NCBI GenBank assembly: GCA_964529555.1
Contig: CAZGWV010000020.1
Location: 1-44,111, forward strand
Length of the DNA stretch: 44,111 nucleotides
Direction of reading: 5' to 3'
Origin: UBA7672 sp964529555
GTDB lineage: Bacteria; Pseudomonadota; Alphaproteobacteria; Caulobacterales; Hyphomonadaceae
Under the pieces are notes generated by a model, which made no database searches, was not told the DNA's origin, and saw nothing but the letters and a program-made list of their open reading frames with translations. The stretch's first letter is position 1. Every line of letters begins with the position of its first letter. Shown here piece by piece: positions 1-8,580 of the stretch. The translations under genes and the position numbers were made by a program.

Positions 1-125
1 CGTCGAACCACGAGGCCGTGCTCACCGCCCGCGCCACACAGCGAGCACCCCCACATTCGATTGTCAGAGCATCCCCGTAACCGCGCCTCGCAGGCCCCAA
101 CCTGCGAGAACGCGGACCCGCGCCC
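1..125. other. Non-coding flank downstream of glpV, with a strong hairpin
   Basis: No convincing gene is visible here. Positions 81-115 form a GC-rich hairpin: a 5-bp outer stem (81-85 with 111-115), a small bulge, an 8-bp inner stem (87-94 with 101-108) and a 6-nt loop. It lies just past the glpV stop codon in the direction of transcription, so it may end the operon or protect the transcript's 3' end. No T-run follows it on the minus strand, so it is not a textbook intrinsic terminator. Confidence 0.4.
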
Positions 126-1880
126 CTACTTCCGCCAGCTCTGGATCAGCGTGTCGTAATCGATGGTCTCAGGCGCGGGGTCTTCATTGGCCAGTTTGGG
201 CTTCGGCGCCCCCGGCCGGTCGAACCAGACCTGCGCGGGCTCCTCCGGGTTCAGCTTGGGCCCAAGCTCGCCCTGCTCGCCCACCTGCTCGAGGCGGCCC
301 ATCACCTCTTCCTGGGCCTTGCAGAGGGCATCCATCGCCTGCTGCGGCGTCTTCGTGCCGGCCGCCGCATCGCCGATGTTCTGCCACCAGAGCTGCGACA
401 GCTTCGGATAATCCGGCACATTGGTGCCCGTAGGCGACCACTGCGTCCGCGCCGGCGAACGATAGAACTCGACCAGACCGCCCAGCTTGGGCGCGCGATC
501 GGTAAAGCTCTGATGCTGGATCGTGCTCTCGCGAATGAAGGTGAGGCCCACATGGCTCTTCTTCACATCGACCGTTTTCGACGTGACGAACTGCGCATAA
601 AGCCAGGCCGCCTTCGCGCGATCGGCCGGCGTGTTCTTCATGATCGTCCAAGAGCCCGCGTCCTGATAGCCGAGCTTCTGGCCCTCTTCCCAGTAGGCGC
701 CATGCGGCGAGGGAGCCACGCGCCATTTCGGCGAGCCATCGGCGTTCACCACCGGCAGCCCCTCCTTCACCATGTCGGCGGTGAAGGTGGTGTACCAGAA
801 CATCTGCTGCGCGATCTCGCCCTGCGAGGGGATCGGCCCCGACTCCGAGAACGTCATGCCCTGCGCCGCGGCCGGTGCGTACTTCTTCAGCCATTCGAGA
901 TATTTCGCGATGGCATAGACCGAAGCCGGGCCATTGGTGTCCCCGCCGCGCGCAACGCACGAGCCCACGGGCCGCGATTTCTCATCGACACGGATGCCCC
1001 ACTCATCGACCGGGAATCCGTTCGGATGGCCGTTCGTCTTGTCGCCATTGCCCGCCATCGACAGCCACGAGTCCGTGAAGCGCCAGCCGAGCGAGGGATC
1101 CTTCTTGCCATAGTCCATGTGGCCATAGACCGGCTTGCCGCCGATCTGCCGCCCCGTGAAGAACTCCGCAATGTCCTCGTAAGCCGACCAGTTCACCGGC
1201 ACGCCGAGGTCATAGCCATACCTGGCCTTGAAGTCGGCCTTGTTCTTCGGATCGGCAAACCAGTCATAGCGGAACCAGTAGAGGTTCGCGAATTGCTGGT
1301 CGGGCAATTGATACAGCTTGCCATCCGGCCCGGTCGTGAAGCTCGCGCCGATGAAGTCGGCGATGTCCAGCGTCGGGCTGGTCACGTCCTTGCCCTCGCC
1401 CGCCATCCAGTCGGTGAGATTGCGCACCTGCTGATAGCGCCAGTGCGTGCCGATCAGATCGCTATCGTTCACATAGGCGTCGTAAGTGTTCTCGCCCGAC
1501 TGCATCTGCCGCTGCAGGCGATCCACCACATCGCCCTCGCCGATGGTGAGGTGCGTGACCTTGATGCCCGTGATCGCGCTGAACGCAGGCGCCAGCACGC
1601 GAGACTCATAGTCATGCGTCGCGATGTTCTCGGAGACGACGCTGATCTCCATCCCCTGGAACGGAGCCGCCGCATTGGCGAACCACATCAACTCGGCTTC
1701 CTGAGCCGCGCGGTCGAGCGTGGACTGCTCCCCGATCTCGGCATCGAGGAATTTGGCGATCTCCGCCGCCGCATTGGGATTGGGATCTTTCGAGACCGTC
1801 TGCTGAGGCCCGCACGCGCTGAGCGCCCCCACAGCCGCCATGGTAATCGCCAGCGTACGCAGCCGCGTGTCGAGACGCAT
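126..1880 (-). CDS. glpV: Glycerol-type ABC transporter, substrate-binding lipoprotein
   Basis: This is a 584-residue periplasmic solute-binding protein of the extracellular family 1 type. The N-terminus is a lipoprotein signal with lipobox L-S-A-C at about residues 20-23, so it should be anchored to the inner membrane facing the periplasm. Its unusual length, its Trp/Tyr-rich body and its place at the end of a cluster of two ATPases, two permeases and a DUF2160 protein match GlpV of the GlpSTPQUV glycerol importer known from Rhizobium. A GGGAGGA ribosome site 5 nt before the ATG supports this start. The gene is last in the operon, 42 nt after the DUF2160 gene. Glycerol specificity is inferred from synteny; a related polyol or glycerol-containing head group is possible. 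Confidence 0.85.
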   Translation of the reverse strand: MRLDTRLRTLAITMAAVGALSACGPQQTVSKDPNPNAAAEIAKFLDAEIGEQSTLDRAAQEAELMWFANAAAPFQGMEISVVSENIATHDYESRVLAPAFSAITGIKVTHLTIGEGDVVDRLQRQMQSGENTYDAYVNDSDLIGTHWRYQQVRNLTDWMAGEGKDVTSPTLDIADFIGASFTTGPDGKLYQLPDQQFANLYWFRYDWFADPKNKADFKARYGYDLGVPVNWSAYEDIAEFFTGRQIGGKPVYGHMDYGKKDPSLGWRFTDSWLSMAGNGDKTNGHPNGFPVDEWGIRVDEKSRPVGSCVARGGDTNGPASVYAIAKYLEWLKKYAPAAAQGMTFSESGPIPSQGEIAQQMFWYTTFTADMVKEGLPVVNADGSPKWRVAPSPHGAYWEEGQKLGYQDAGSWTIMKNTPADRAKAAWLYAQFVTSKTVDVKKSHVGLTFIRESTIQHQSFTDRAPKLGGLVEFYRSPARTQWSPTGTNVPDYPKLSQLWWQNIGDAAAGTKTPQQAMDALCKAQEEVMGRLEQVGEQGELGPKLNPEEPAQVWFDRPGAPKPKLANEDPAPETIDYDTLIQSWRK

Positions 1881-1922
1881 TCGATCCTCCCTGCCGGCGC
1901 TCTCTCGGCGCCGAGTCGAGGA

Positions 1923-2105
1923 TCAACCAAACCGGAAAACGACCGCCGCGTAAACAGCCGCCGCAACGGAAGCTCCCCAGAGCGGCCATTCCATCGGCGC
2001 CAGCGCGATCCACGCGAGATGGATGAAAGCCGCGCCCAGCAGGCTCAGGAAGAACCGATCCCCCCGCTGCGTCGCCACGCCGAACATCCCCACACGCGGC
2101 TCGTT
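1923..2105 (-). CDS. glpU: DUF2160 small membrane protein (glpU-like), C-terminal part
   Basis: Sixty residues remain after an assembly gap. They carry the DUF2160 hallmark T-x-R-G-D-R-F-F-x-S-L-L-G followed by A-F-I-H-L-A-W, then a second hydrophobic stretch and a basic end. DUF2160 proteins are about 90 residues long with three membrane segments and accompany the GlpSTPQUV glycerol transporter, where their exact role is not established. Roughly the first 30 residues lie in the N-run. The sequence on the other side of the gap (2206-2327) does not look like a DUF2160 N-terminus, so the two pieces are probably different genes even though the artificial 100-N spacer keeps a reading frame open across them. 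Confidence 0.75.
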   Translation of the reverse strand, partial: NEPRVGMFGVATQRGDRFFLSLLGAAFIHLAWIALAPMEWPLWGASVAAAVYAAVVFRFG

Positions 2106-2205
2106 NNNNNNNNNNNNNNNNNNNNNNNNNNNNNNNNNNNNNNNNNNNNNNNNNNNNNNNNNNNNNNNNNNNNNNNNNNNNNNNNNNNNNNNNNNNNNNN
2201 NNNNN
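2106..2205. other. Assembly gap, exactly 100 N
   Basis: This is a run of 100 N. The same length at all three gaps in the window indicates placeholders rather than measured distances. It hides the start of the DUF2160 gene and the end of the small gene at 2206-2327. Confidence 0.95.
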
Positions 2206-2327
2206 GAAAGAATGATGCCGATGCCGCCAAGTCCGATCAGCACGGCGCCGAGCAGCGTGAGCTGGCGTCCCTGTGCTTCCTTGCGTGCATGCGTGGCTTC
2301 GGGAGGGGTGTAACCGTATCTGGCCAT
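2206..2327 (-). CDS. Small membrane protein, N-terminal part, unknown function
   Basis: A well-formed start is present: AGGAGA lies 7 nt before the ATG at 2327. About 40 residues can be read before the assembly gap. They comprise a polar, charged N-terminus of about 22 residues followed by a hydrophobic Leu/Gly/Ile-rich segment that looks like the start of a membrane helix. It does not match the usual N-terminus of DUF2160, which begins almost directly with a membrane helix, so I read it as a separate small gene cut by the gap. It lies in the same direction as, and directly before, glpU-glpV. The function is not recognised. Confidence 0.5.
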
Positions 2328-2481
2328 TATGGTCTCCTGGCTCTGGTTATTGCGTTTCTACTCGTATCCGCCATGCCGCCCTCTCGTGCCGTATCGGGGC
2401 GTTGACGTGATCAGGATAGCAGATTTGCCGGGGAATTACAGGGCCTCAACCGCGTCGGGATTCCGATGAAAGATAGAACGA

Positions 2482-2622
2482 TCAGACACCAGACAGCGGC
2501 CATGAATACGGCGCGAGCAGCTGCGGCCCGCCAAGGACTGGAATGGCGAGCAAAAGAAGACAACCCGCCAGGAGCCAACGCCCGGAGGACTTTCGCTCGC
2601 TCAGCCGCGCCACTCGATCCAT
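2482..2622 (-). CDS. Possible 46-aa single-span membrane protein
   Basis: This short ORF has ATG at 2622 and TGA at 2482-2484, and starts 13 nt after the stop of the 120-aa gene at 2636-2998. It encodes a basic N-terminus of about 17 residues, one strongly hydrophobic segment (residues about 18-33, rich in Leu) and a short tail. No clear ribosome site precedes it. A second hydrophobic stretch is open in another frame immediately downstream, ending at 2411, so a frameshift in a two-helix protein is conceivable. The remainder of 2328-2481 shows nothing else I can name. No family is recognised. Confidence 0.3.
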   Translation of the reverse strand: MDRVARLSERKSSGRWLLAGCLLLLAIPVLGGPQLLAPYSWPLSGV

Positions 2623-2635
2623 GTCTGCAGCCGTC

Positions 2636-2998
2636 TCACGAAGTGATCGGCTTCAACTGCGCGAGCGCATCCGCCGTGTCCTCGATCGTCCGGTCCCAAT
2701 AGCCGATGATGACGTCGCGGTTCAGCTCGATCCACTGCTTCACCAGCGCAAGATCGCTGGCCGAAAGGCTACCCGCCACGACGTCCACCTCGAGCCGCAC
2801 ACTTACCGAAGCAACAAAGGGTGGCGCCCTCATGCCCTCCGCGACCTTCACGCGGACATCATGCTGACCCTGCCTCTCCGAGATATAGACGACGAACGGC
2901 AGGCCGCTGCGCCGTGGATGCACGTTCGCCATCAGGTAGAGGTCCCCCACCTCGACTGTCGTGTTGACGCTGGTATCCGCCATCGTCGCCCGTTCCAT
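2636..2998 (-). CDS. Conserved hypothetical protein, 120 aa
   Basis: This is a soluble-looking protein with no signal peptide or membrane helix. Visible blocks are R-x-S-G-L-P followed by hydrophobic residues (about 29-38), H-D-V-R-V-K-V (about 46-52) and, near the C-terminus, L-x-x-W-I-x-L-N then Y-W-D. I recall this pattern from small uncharacterised proteins in Rhizobiales and relatives but cannot assign a function. A GGAAG about 10 nt before the ATG at 2998 supports this start; an internal ATG at 2983 is an alternative. It lies between the phospholipase C and the rest of the glp operon, in the same direction. Nothing in the sequence links it to transport. Confidence 0.65.
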   Translation of the reverse strand: MERATMADTSVNTTVEVGDLYLMANVHPRRSGLPFVVYISERQGQHDVRVKVAEGMRAPPFVASVSVRLEVDVVAGSLSASDLALVKQWIELNRDVIIGYWDRTIEDTADALAQLKPITS

Positions 2999-3058
2999 CG
3001 CGCCGCGCTTCCGGCGCAGCCTGACACTACCACAAGCAGGGTGGAATCACACCCCGAC

Positions 3059-4189
3059 CTACTGGCCGCACGCCGCCGGCGCATTCACCGGATTGCACCG
3101 CGCAGCAGCATCGCCCGGCAGCTTCACAGTGAAGCCAGTTCCAAAGCGCGCATCCGGCCAGATATAATCCGTGGTCACATACTGCGCGCCCGAGGCGAAC
3201 GCCTTGTCGCGGCGCGTCGTATCCCCCGTGCGGGCTTCGCGCGTATCGGCATCCGCCCGCGTGCGGACGATGAAGCCCTGCGCCACGCGCTGCTCGATGA
3301 GGTCGAAATCCGCGACCGGCTCATTGCTCACGAAGATCGCAGCCTCCGGCGCATCCGGCGCGTTGTGCGCATTCACGAACGCCATGCGCCCCTTCAGCGA
3401 AGGATGCCCCTCCGCATAGGGCGCCCAGCGCGCCGGCGCGTCGTCGATCACGAACATCACCTTGCCCCGCGCCTCGCCCAGCGTCGGCCAGCCGCCGGCC
3501 ATCGCGCCTTCGCGCAACGTGGCGTGCGACCCGCGCACATCATCGGGCGTCACGATCCGTTCCGGCGAGAACACCGAGCGGATCTCCGCCTCCAGCCGGT
3601 CGAGCGCATCCTTGCCGAACACCTTCACCGGCGCAGCCCCCGGCCACGAGATCGGCGTGTGCTTGGGGTTGATCATTATCAGGATCGGCGTGTGGTTGCG
3701 ATTTACGTCCGACCACGCCTTCACCTGCGCCAGGCAATCCACGAATGTGAGGCAGCTCGAACGATAGTCGATATCTGTCGCATGAAGCACCTTGATCCCC
3801 GGCTTCGTCATCACGGCGCGATCGGACACCGGAACCACGACACCCTGCGCCGCGAGCAAACGCGCGCCTAGCGGATCGGCAAACGCCCCGCCCTCGGGAT
3901 CGTCCACCGGATCGAACTCCACCTGCCGCGCTCCGGCGTCGAGCTGTTCCGCGATGGAGCGATGCCAGTAGTCCAGCGTCAGCGCCGCATCCGCATTGCG
4001 GTCGGCAATGAGCTTCATCACCGGCTCGGGGATCTGCAGCTTGTAGGAATTGTGCGTCCCCACCGCCTGGATCTGGTTGATGGGCACGCTATCCGCCAGC
4101 CCATCGCCAGCACGGCCAGACATCGTGGCGCACGCAGTCGCCACACCCAGCGTCAGCAAGGCCGGTCCCCAGATGATCGCGCGCTTCAT
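3059..4189 (-). CDS. Exported phosphoinositide-type phospholipase C (Ca2+-dependent PLC-like)
   Basis: The 376-residue protein starts with a signal sequence ending in a lipobox-like A-T-A-C (about residues 17-20), so it is probably a lipoprotein. The mature part has the features of bacterial PI-PLC-like TIM barrels: V-G-T-H-N-S-Y (about residues 43-49) carrying the first catalytic His, Q-L-D-A-G-A-R-Q-V-E-F-D (about 82-93), and a D-D-A block near the middle. Family members split phosphatidylinositol-type lipids into diacylglycerol and an inositol phosphate; the true substrate here is unknown. AGGGAG precedes the ATG. The gene sits 66 nt after glpQ and in the same direction, inside a transporter operon that normally has no such gene, which suggests it supplies the transporter's substrate. 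Confidence 0.75.
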   Translation of the reverse strand: MKRAIIWGPALLTLGVATACATMSGRAGDGLADSVPINQIQAVGTHNSYKLQIPEPVMKLIADRNADAALTLDYWHRSIAEQLDAGARQVEFDPVDDPEGGAFADPLGARLLAAQGVVVPVSDRAVMTKPGIKVLHATDIDYRSSCLTFVDCLAQVKAWSDVNRNHTPILIMINPKHTPISWPGAAPVKVFGKDALDRLEAEIRSVFSPERIVTPDDVRGSHATLREGAMAGGWPTLGEARGKVMFVIDDAPARWAPYAEGHPSLKGRMAFVNAHNAPDAPEAAIFVSNEPVADFDLIEQRVAQGFIVRTRADADTREARTGDTTRRDKAFASGAQYVTTDYIWPDARFGTGFTVKLPGDAAARCNPVNAPAACGQ

Positions 4190-4255
4190 CGCCGTCTCCC
4201 TGTTTGTGCCGAGGCTAGGCGCAGTTGCGGACAGGGATATGACAGTTTGGCGTCC

Positions 4256-5058
<803 letters not shown>

Positions 5059-5062
<4 letters not shown>

Positions 5063-5919
5063 GGCGCCCCTCCCTTCGCCTGCGCGGGTTCCCCATCATT
5101 GCGCGTCATCACGGCATAGAACACCCAGCTCACGGCCAGGATGATCAGGAAATAGATGATCGACATCGCAGCCTTCTTGCCCAGCTCGACCGTCTGCTTC
5201 AGCTCCGTCGACAGGAACACCGGATCGCCGCCCGCGATGACGGCGAAGGGCTCGGTGAAGATCATGAACGAGTCCATGAACCGCAGCAGGATGGCGATGG
5301 TCAGCACCCGCGCCATGCGTGGCAATTGAATATAGCGGAACACCGACCATTTCGACGCGCCATCGATCCGCGCAGCCTGATAGTAGGCGTCGGGAATCGA
5401 GACGAGGCCGGCATAGGCGAGCAGCGCGACAAGGCTGGTCCAGTGCCACACATCCATCAGGATCAGCGTGAACCACGCATCCATCGGATCGCCTTCGTAA
5501 TTGTAGCCGAAGTCGCGCAGCATGACGCCCATCAGGCCGATATCGACGCGGCCGAACATCTGCCAGATCATCCCCACGACATACCACGGGATCAGCAGCG
5601 GCAAGGCCATCAGCACGAGACAGGCCGGCACGCCCCAGCCCTTGCGCGGCATGTTGAGCGCGATCAGCACGCCGAGCGGAATCTGGATCGCAAGGATGAC
5701 GCCCGAGAAGACGAGATTGCGCCACAGCGCATTCCAGAACTTCTCATCGTGCAGCACCTCGCGATACCACTCATCACCCACCCACGCGAAGCGCCCGGTG
5801 GAGCCCACATACTGAACCGAATAGTTCACCACGGTCATCAACGGGATGATCGCCGAGATCGCCACCAGCAGCAGCACCGGCGCAACGAGAAACCACGCTT
5901 TCTGGTTTACCGGCTTCAT
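5059..5919 (-). CDS. glpP: Glycerol-type ABC transporter, permease 1
   Basis: This is a 286-residue MetI-like permease. The N-terminal helix begins near residue 9, about six helices are visible in all, and the coupling loop is A-A-R-I-D-G-A-S at about residue 185. It overlaps the ATPase gene upstream by 4 nt and glpQ downstream by 4 nt, so glpT-glpP-glpQ are tightly coupled. Its similarity to sugar ABC permeases is general; the glycerol assignment rests on the whole gene set. Confidence 0.85.
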
Positions 5920-6998
5920 GTCGCCTGCTTCGCGCTGAGATCGACGCGCCAGCTGTCGGCGTAAAGATGCACGCCTTCCGGGTCGAAGAAGAGATGGGGG
6001 TCGGCGGGTATCGGCTCGTGCTCCTGCAGGATGGCCGTGACGGCGTGCCCAAGCATGCGCGTGCGCACGATGCGATGGCGGCCAATATCCTCGACCCGCT
6101 CGATCGTGGCGGGGATGCCCTCGCTGGCGAGACGCACGAATTCGGGGCGGATGCCCAGCTCCAGCTTCGGATTGCCCCGCAGACGCGGCGTCGACGTCAG
6201 CGGCGCGACATACTCGCCAAGCCGAAGATTGGCCCCCTCGACCCGCGTCGGCAGAACATTCATGCCGGGCGAGCCGATGAAATAGCCGACGAAAGTATGG
6301 GCCGGCTTCTCGAACAACTCCTTCGGCGAGCCCACCTGCAGCACCTGCCCCTCATGCATCACGACGACGCCCGACGCGAAAGTCAGCGCCTCGGTCTGGT
6401 CATGCGTGACGTAGATCATCGTCATGCCCGAGCGCTGCTGGAGTTCGCGAAGCTGCGTGCGCAGCGTCCACTTCACTTCGGGGTCGATAACGGTCAGCGG
6501 CTCGTCGAACAGGATGGCGCTGACGTCCTCGCGCACCAGCCCGCGCCCGAGCGACACTTTCTGCTTTTCATCCGCCGACAGCCCGCGCGCACGCCGGCCA
6601 GCCAGCGCGCCAAGGCCGATCATCTCGACCACCTCGTCAACGCGCAGCTTGATCCGCCCCGCCGCCACGCCGCGATTGCGCAGCGGGAATTCGAGATTCT
6701 CGCGCACGGTCATGGTGTCGTAGATCACGGGGAACTGGAACACCTGCGCGATGTTCCGCTTCTCGGTCGGCATGTCGGTTACGTCCACGCCATCGATGCG
6801 GACGCGGCCTTCGCTTGGATGCACCAGCCCCGAGACGATGTTGAGCAGCGTGGTCTTGCCGCAACCGGACGGACCCAGAAGCGCATAGGCGCCGCCATGC
6901 TCGAACGCCTGGTTCACATGGCGCAGCGCATATTGCGGCTCGCCGTCCGTTCCCGGTCCATAGGCATGCCGGATATTGGCAAGATCGATGCGCGACAT
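5916..6998 (-). CDS. glpT: Glycerol-type ABC transporter, ATPase 2
   Basis: This is a 360-residue ABC ATPase. Walker A is G-P-S-G-C-G-K-T (residues 42-49) and the Walker B region is F-D-E-P-L-T-V-I-D-P. The signature is the unusual L-S-A-D-E-K-Q instead of L-S-G-G-Q, a deviation I recall as typical of GlpT in this transporter family. The H-loop histidine is in V-T-H-D-Q. A C-terminal regulatory (TOBE/MOI-like) domain occupies roughly residues 250-360. The start lies 3 nt after the glpS stop. It would pair with glpS as an ATPase heterodimer. Confidence 0.85.
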   Translation of the reverse strand: MSRIDLANIRHAYGPGTDGEPQYALRHVNQAFEHGGAYALLGPSGCGKTTLLNIVSGLVHPSEGRVRIDGVDVTDMPTEKRNIAQVFQFPVIYDTMTVRENLEFPLRNRGVAAGRIKLRVDEVVEMIGLGALAGRRARGLSADEKQKVSLGRGLVREDVSAILFDEPLTVIDPEVKWTLRTQLRELQQRSGMTMIYVTHDQTEALTFASGVVVMHEGQVLQVGSPKELFEKPAHTFVGYFIGSPGMNVLPTRVEGANLRLGEYVAPLTSTPRLRGNPKLELGIRPEFVRLASEGIPATIERVEDIGRHRIVRTRMLGHAVTAILQEHEPIPADPHLFFDPEGVHLYADSWRVDLSAKQAT

Positions 6999-7001
6999 GG
7001 A

Positions 7002-8033
7002 TCAGGCCGCCTCGCGCCGTGGGCGGATCGCCCTGCCCGTAGCGTCGAACTGCATCACATCGTCAGGCTCGACATAGACGGTCAGCGATGTTCCCGGCGC
7101 AAAAGCATGGATACCCCGCGCCAGCATCACCCAGTGCTGTCCGCCCACATTGAGGCGCACGAAGGATTCCGAGCCATTGATCTCGATCGACGCCACCTGC
7201 GCCACGTAAACGTCGGGCGAGGCGGAGCGGGGCTGAAGCCGGACATGATGCGCCCGCACCGCCAGCGTTTCAGCGCCTGCAAAGCGCGCAGGATTTGCGG
7301 CTGCGGGCGCCGGCATCGTGTTGATCGGCGGATCGGAGAAAATGCGCGCCGTCGCCAGATCCTGCGGTTCGCGATAGACCGCCTGCGTCGGCCCCGTCTG
7401 CACGACGCGCCCCTCATGCATCGCAACGACAACGCCATCGAGCAGCAGCGCTTCAGCCGGCTCCGTCGTTGCATAGACGACGACAGCCGCCGAATCTGCG
7501 AACAGGCGCGGCAACTCCACACGCAGGTCCTCGCGCAGCTTGTAGTCGAGATTGGCCAGGGGCTCATCCAGCAACACCAGCCCCGCCTTCTTCACGAGAG
7601 CCCGCGCGATGGCGACCCGCTGCTGTTGCCCGCCCGAAAGCTGCAGCGGCCGGCGATCCAGCAACTCGCGAAGACGCAACAGATCAGCCACGCGCTTCAC
7701 CTCGCGCTCGATCTCCGCCGCCGCCACGCCGCGCACTTTCAGGGGCGACGCAATGTTCTCCCGCACGGTCCAGCCGGGGTAGTTGACGAACTGCTGGTAG
7801 ACCATCGCGACGTTGCGCTTCGACACCGGCCGGTCCGTTACGTCCTGCCCGTCGAACAGCACCGAGCCCGCCGTCGCCCGGTCGAGCCCCGCCATCAGGC
7901 GGATGAGGCTCGTCTTGCCCGCGCGCGTCGGACCCAGCAGCACGTTGAGCGCGCCCCGCTCCAGCCGGATCGAAATGCCCGACAGATGGTCAACACCGCC
8001 TACGCGCCGGGAAACATCCCTCAACTCCAGCAT
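7002..8033 (-). CDS. glpS: Glycerol-type ABC transporter, ATPase 1
   Basis: This is the first gene of the operon and encodes an ABC ATPase of 343 residues from the ATG at 8033. Walker A is G-P-T-R-A-G-K-T (about residues 34-41), the signature is canonical L-S-G-G-Q-Q-Q-R, and Walker B is followed by D-E-P-L-A-N-L-D. The residue after the switch region is T-T-E-P rather than T-H-D, so the H-loop His is absent, leaving an asymmetric ATPase pair with glpT. I prefer ATG 8033 because family members begin M-L-E-L-R; an in-frame extension to 8087 adds 18 residues unlike the family. A C-terminal TOBE-like domain is present. Confidence 0.85.
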   Translation of the reverse strand: MLELRDVSRRVGGVDHLSGISIRLERGALNVLLGPTRAGKTSLIRLMAGLDRATAGSVLFDGQDVTDRPVSKRNVAMVYQQFVNYPGWTVRENIASPLKVRGVAAAEIEREVKRVADLLRLRELLDRRPLQLSGGQQQRVAIARALVKKAGLVLLDEPLANLDYKLREDLRVELPRLFADSAAVVVYATTEPAEALLLDGVVVAMHEGRVVQTGPTQAVYREPQDLATARIFSDPPINTMPAPAAANPARFAGAETLAVRAHHVRLQPRSASPDVYVAQVASIEINGSESFVRLNVGGQHWVMLARGIHAFAPGTSLTVYVEPDDVMQFDATGRAIRPRREAA

Positions 8034-8580
8034 AAGCCGATCCGCAACACCCCTGATACCAGGCGAGTTACGCTGCGATCGTCGCAAACGTCAAACCGAA
8101 GACCTCAAGGCGCGACTTTGCTGCGCCGCATCACCCGGCAACGCGATCTCCGCTCGCCAACTCATGGATTACCAGTCCGCCCAGCCTGCAATTTACACGA
8201 AATTTGGAACGAATGCTACATTCACCAAGCTTACCTAAGTGTAGCATGACGTAGCGACATTAAAGGGTTGCGTCTTGACGTTCACGAGAACTCTTTCAGC
8301 ACGGACTGCGAGCATTTTATTTCTTTTCCGGTGCAGCTTTCGCGTCACAAACGGCCGCTTGACCCTGATCTACGTGGCCACACGCACAAAAATGCTTGCG
8401 TTTGGACGTTACGCGGATCGATCGCCGCCAAACTCTTGGGGCTCATTCAATTCAACGCATTTGCAGCATTGCCGATACGACGCTTGCGGAGCCGCGCGTG
8501 TCATTGACGCGGCGTTCCTTACAGTTCAACAATCCGGTCATTGAGAGTCGCAAACAGACTCATACGGGGAGGTTACAGCT
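8034..8580. promoter_or_regulatory. Divergent control region between the glp operon and the TonB receptor
   Basis: The 547 bp between two diverging starts hold no convincing gene and are more AT-rich than the flanks. The promoter or promoters for glpS leftwards and the receptor rightwards must lie here. The clearest structure is the inverted repeat at 8213-8247, listed separately. A GGGGAGG ribosome site at 8567-8573 serves the receptor. I could not place -35/-10 boxes with confidence, and saw no riboswitch signature. Confidence 0.5.
8213..8247. promoter_or_regulatory. Inverted repeat, candidate operator
   Basis: Two perfect 8-bp arms, ATGCTACA (8213-8220) and TGTAGCAT (8240-8247), are separated by 19 bp. 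Arm centres are 27 bp apart, about two and a half helical turns. It lies in the divergent glp/TonB-receptor region, where one bound regulator could act on both. It does not resemble the E. coli GlpR operator as I remember it. Confidence 0.45.

Noticed and set aside
513..2405. Long plus-strand frame across glpV, continuing through the N-gap.
   Set aside because: It is a shadow of glpV and kept open only by the placeholder N-run.
5967..8249. Long plus-strand frame across glpT and glpS.
   Set aside because: The Arg/His-rich translation has no domains, and both ATPase genes on the minus strand are complete with all motifs.
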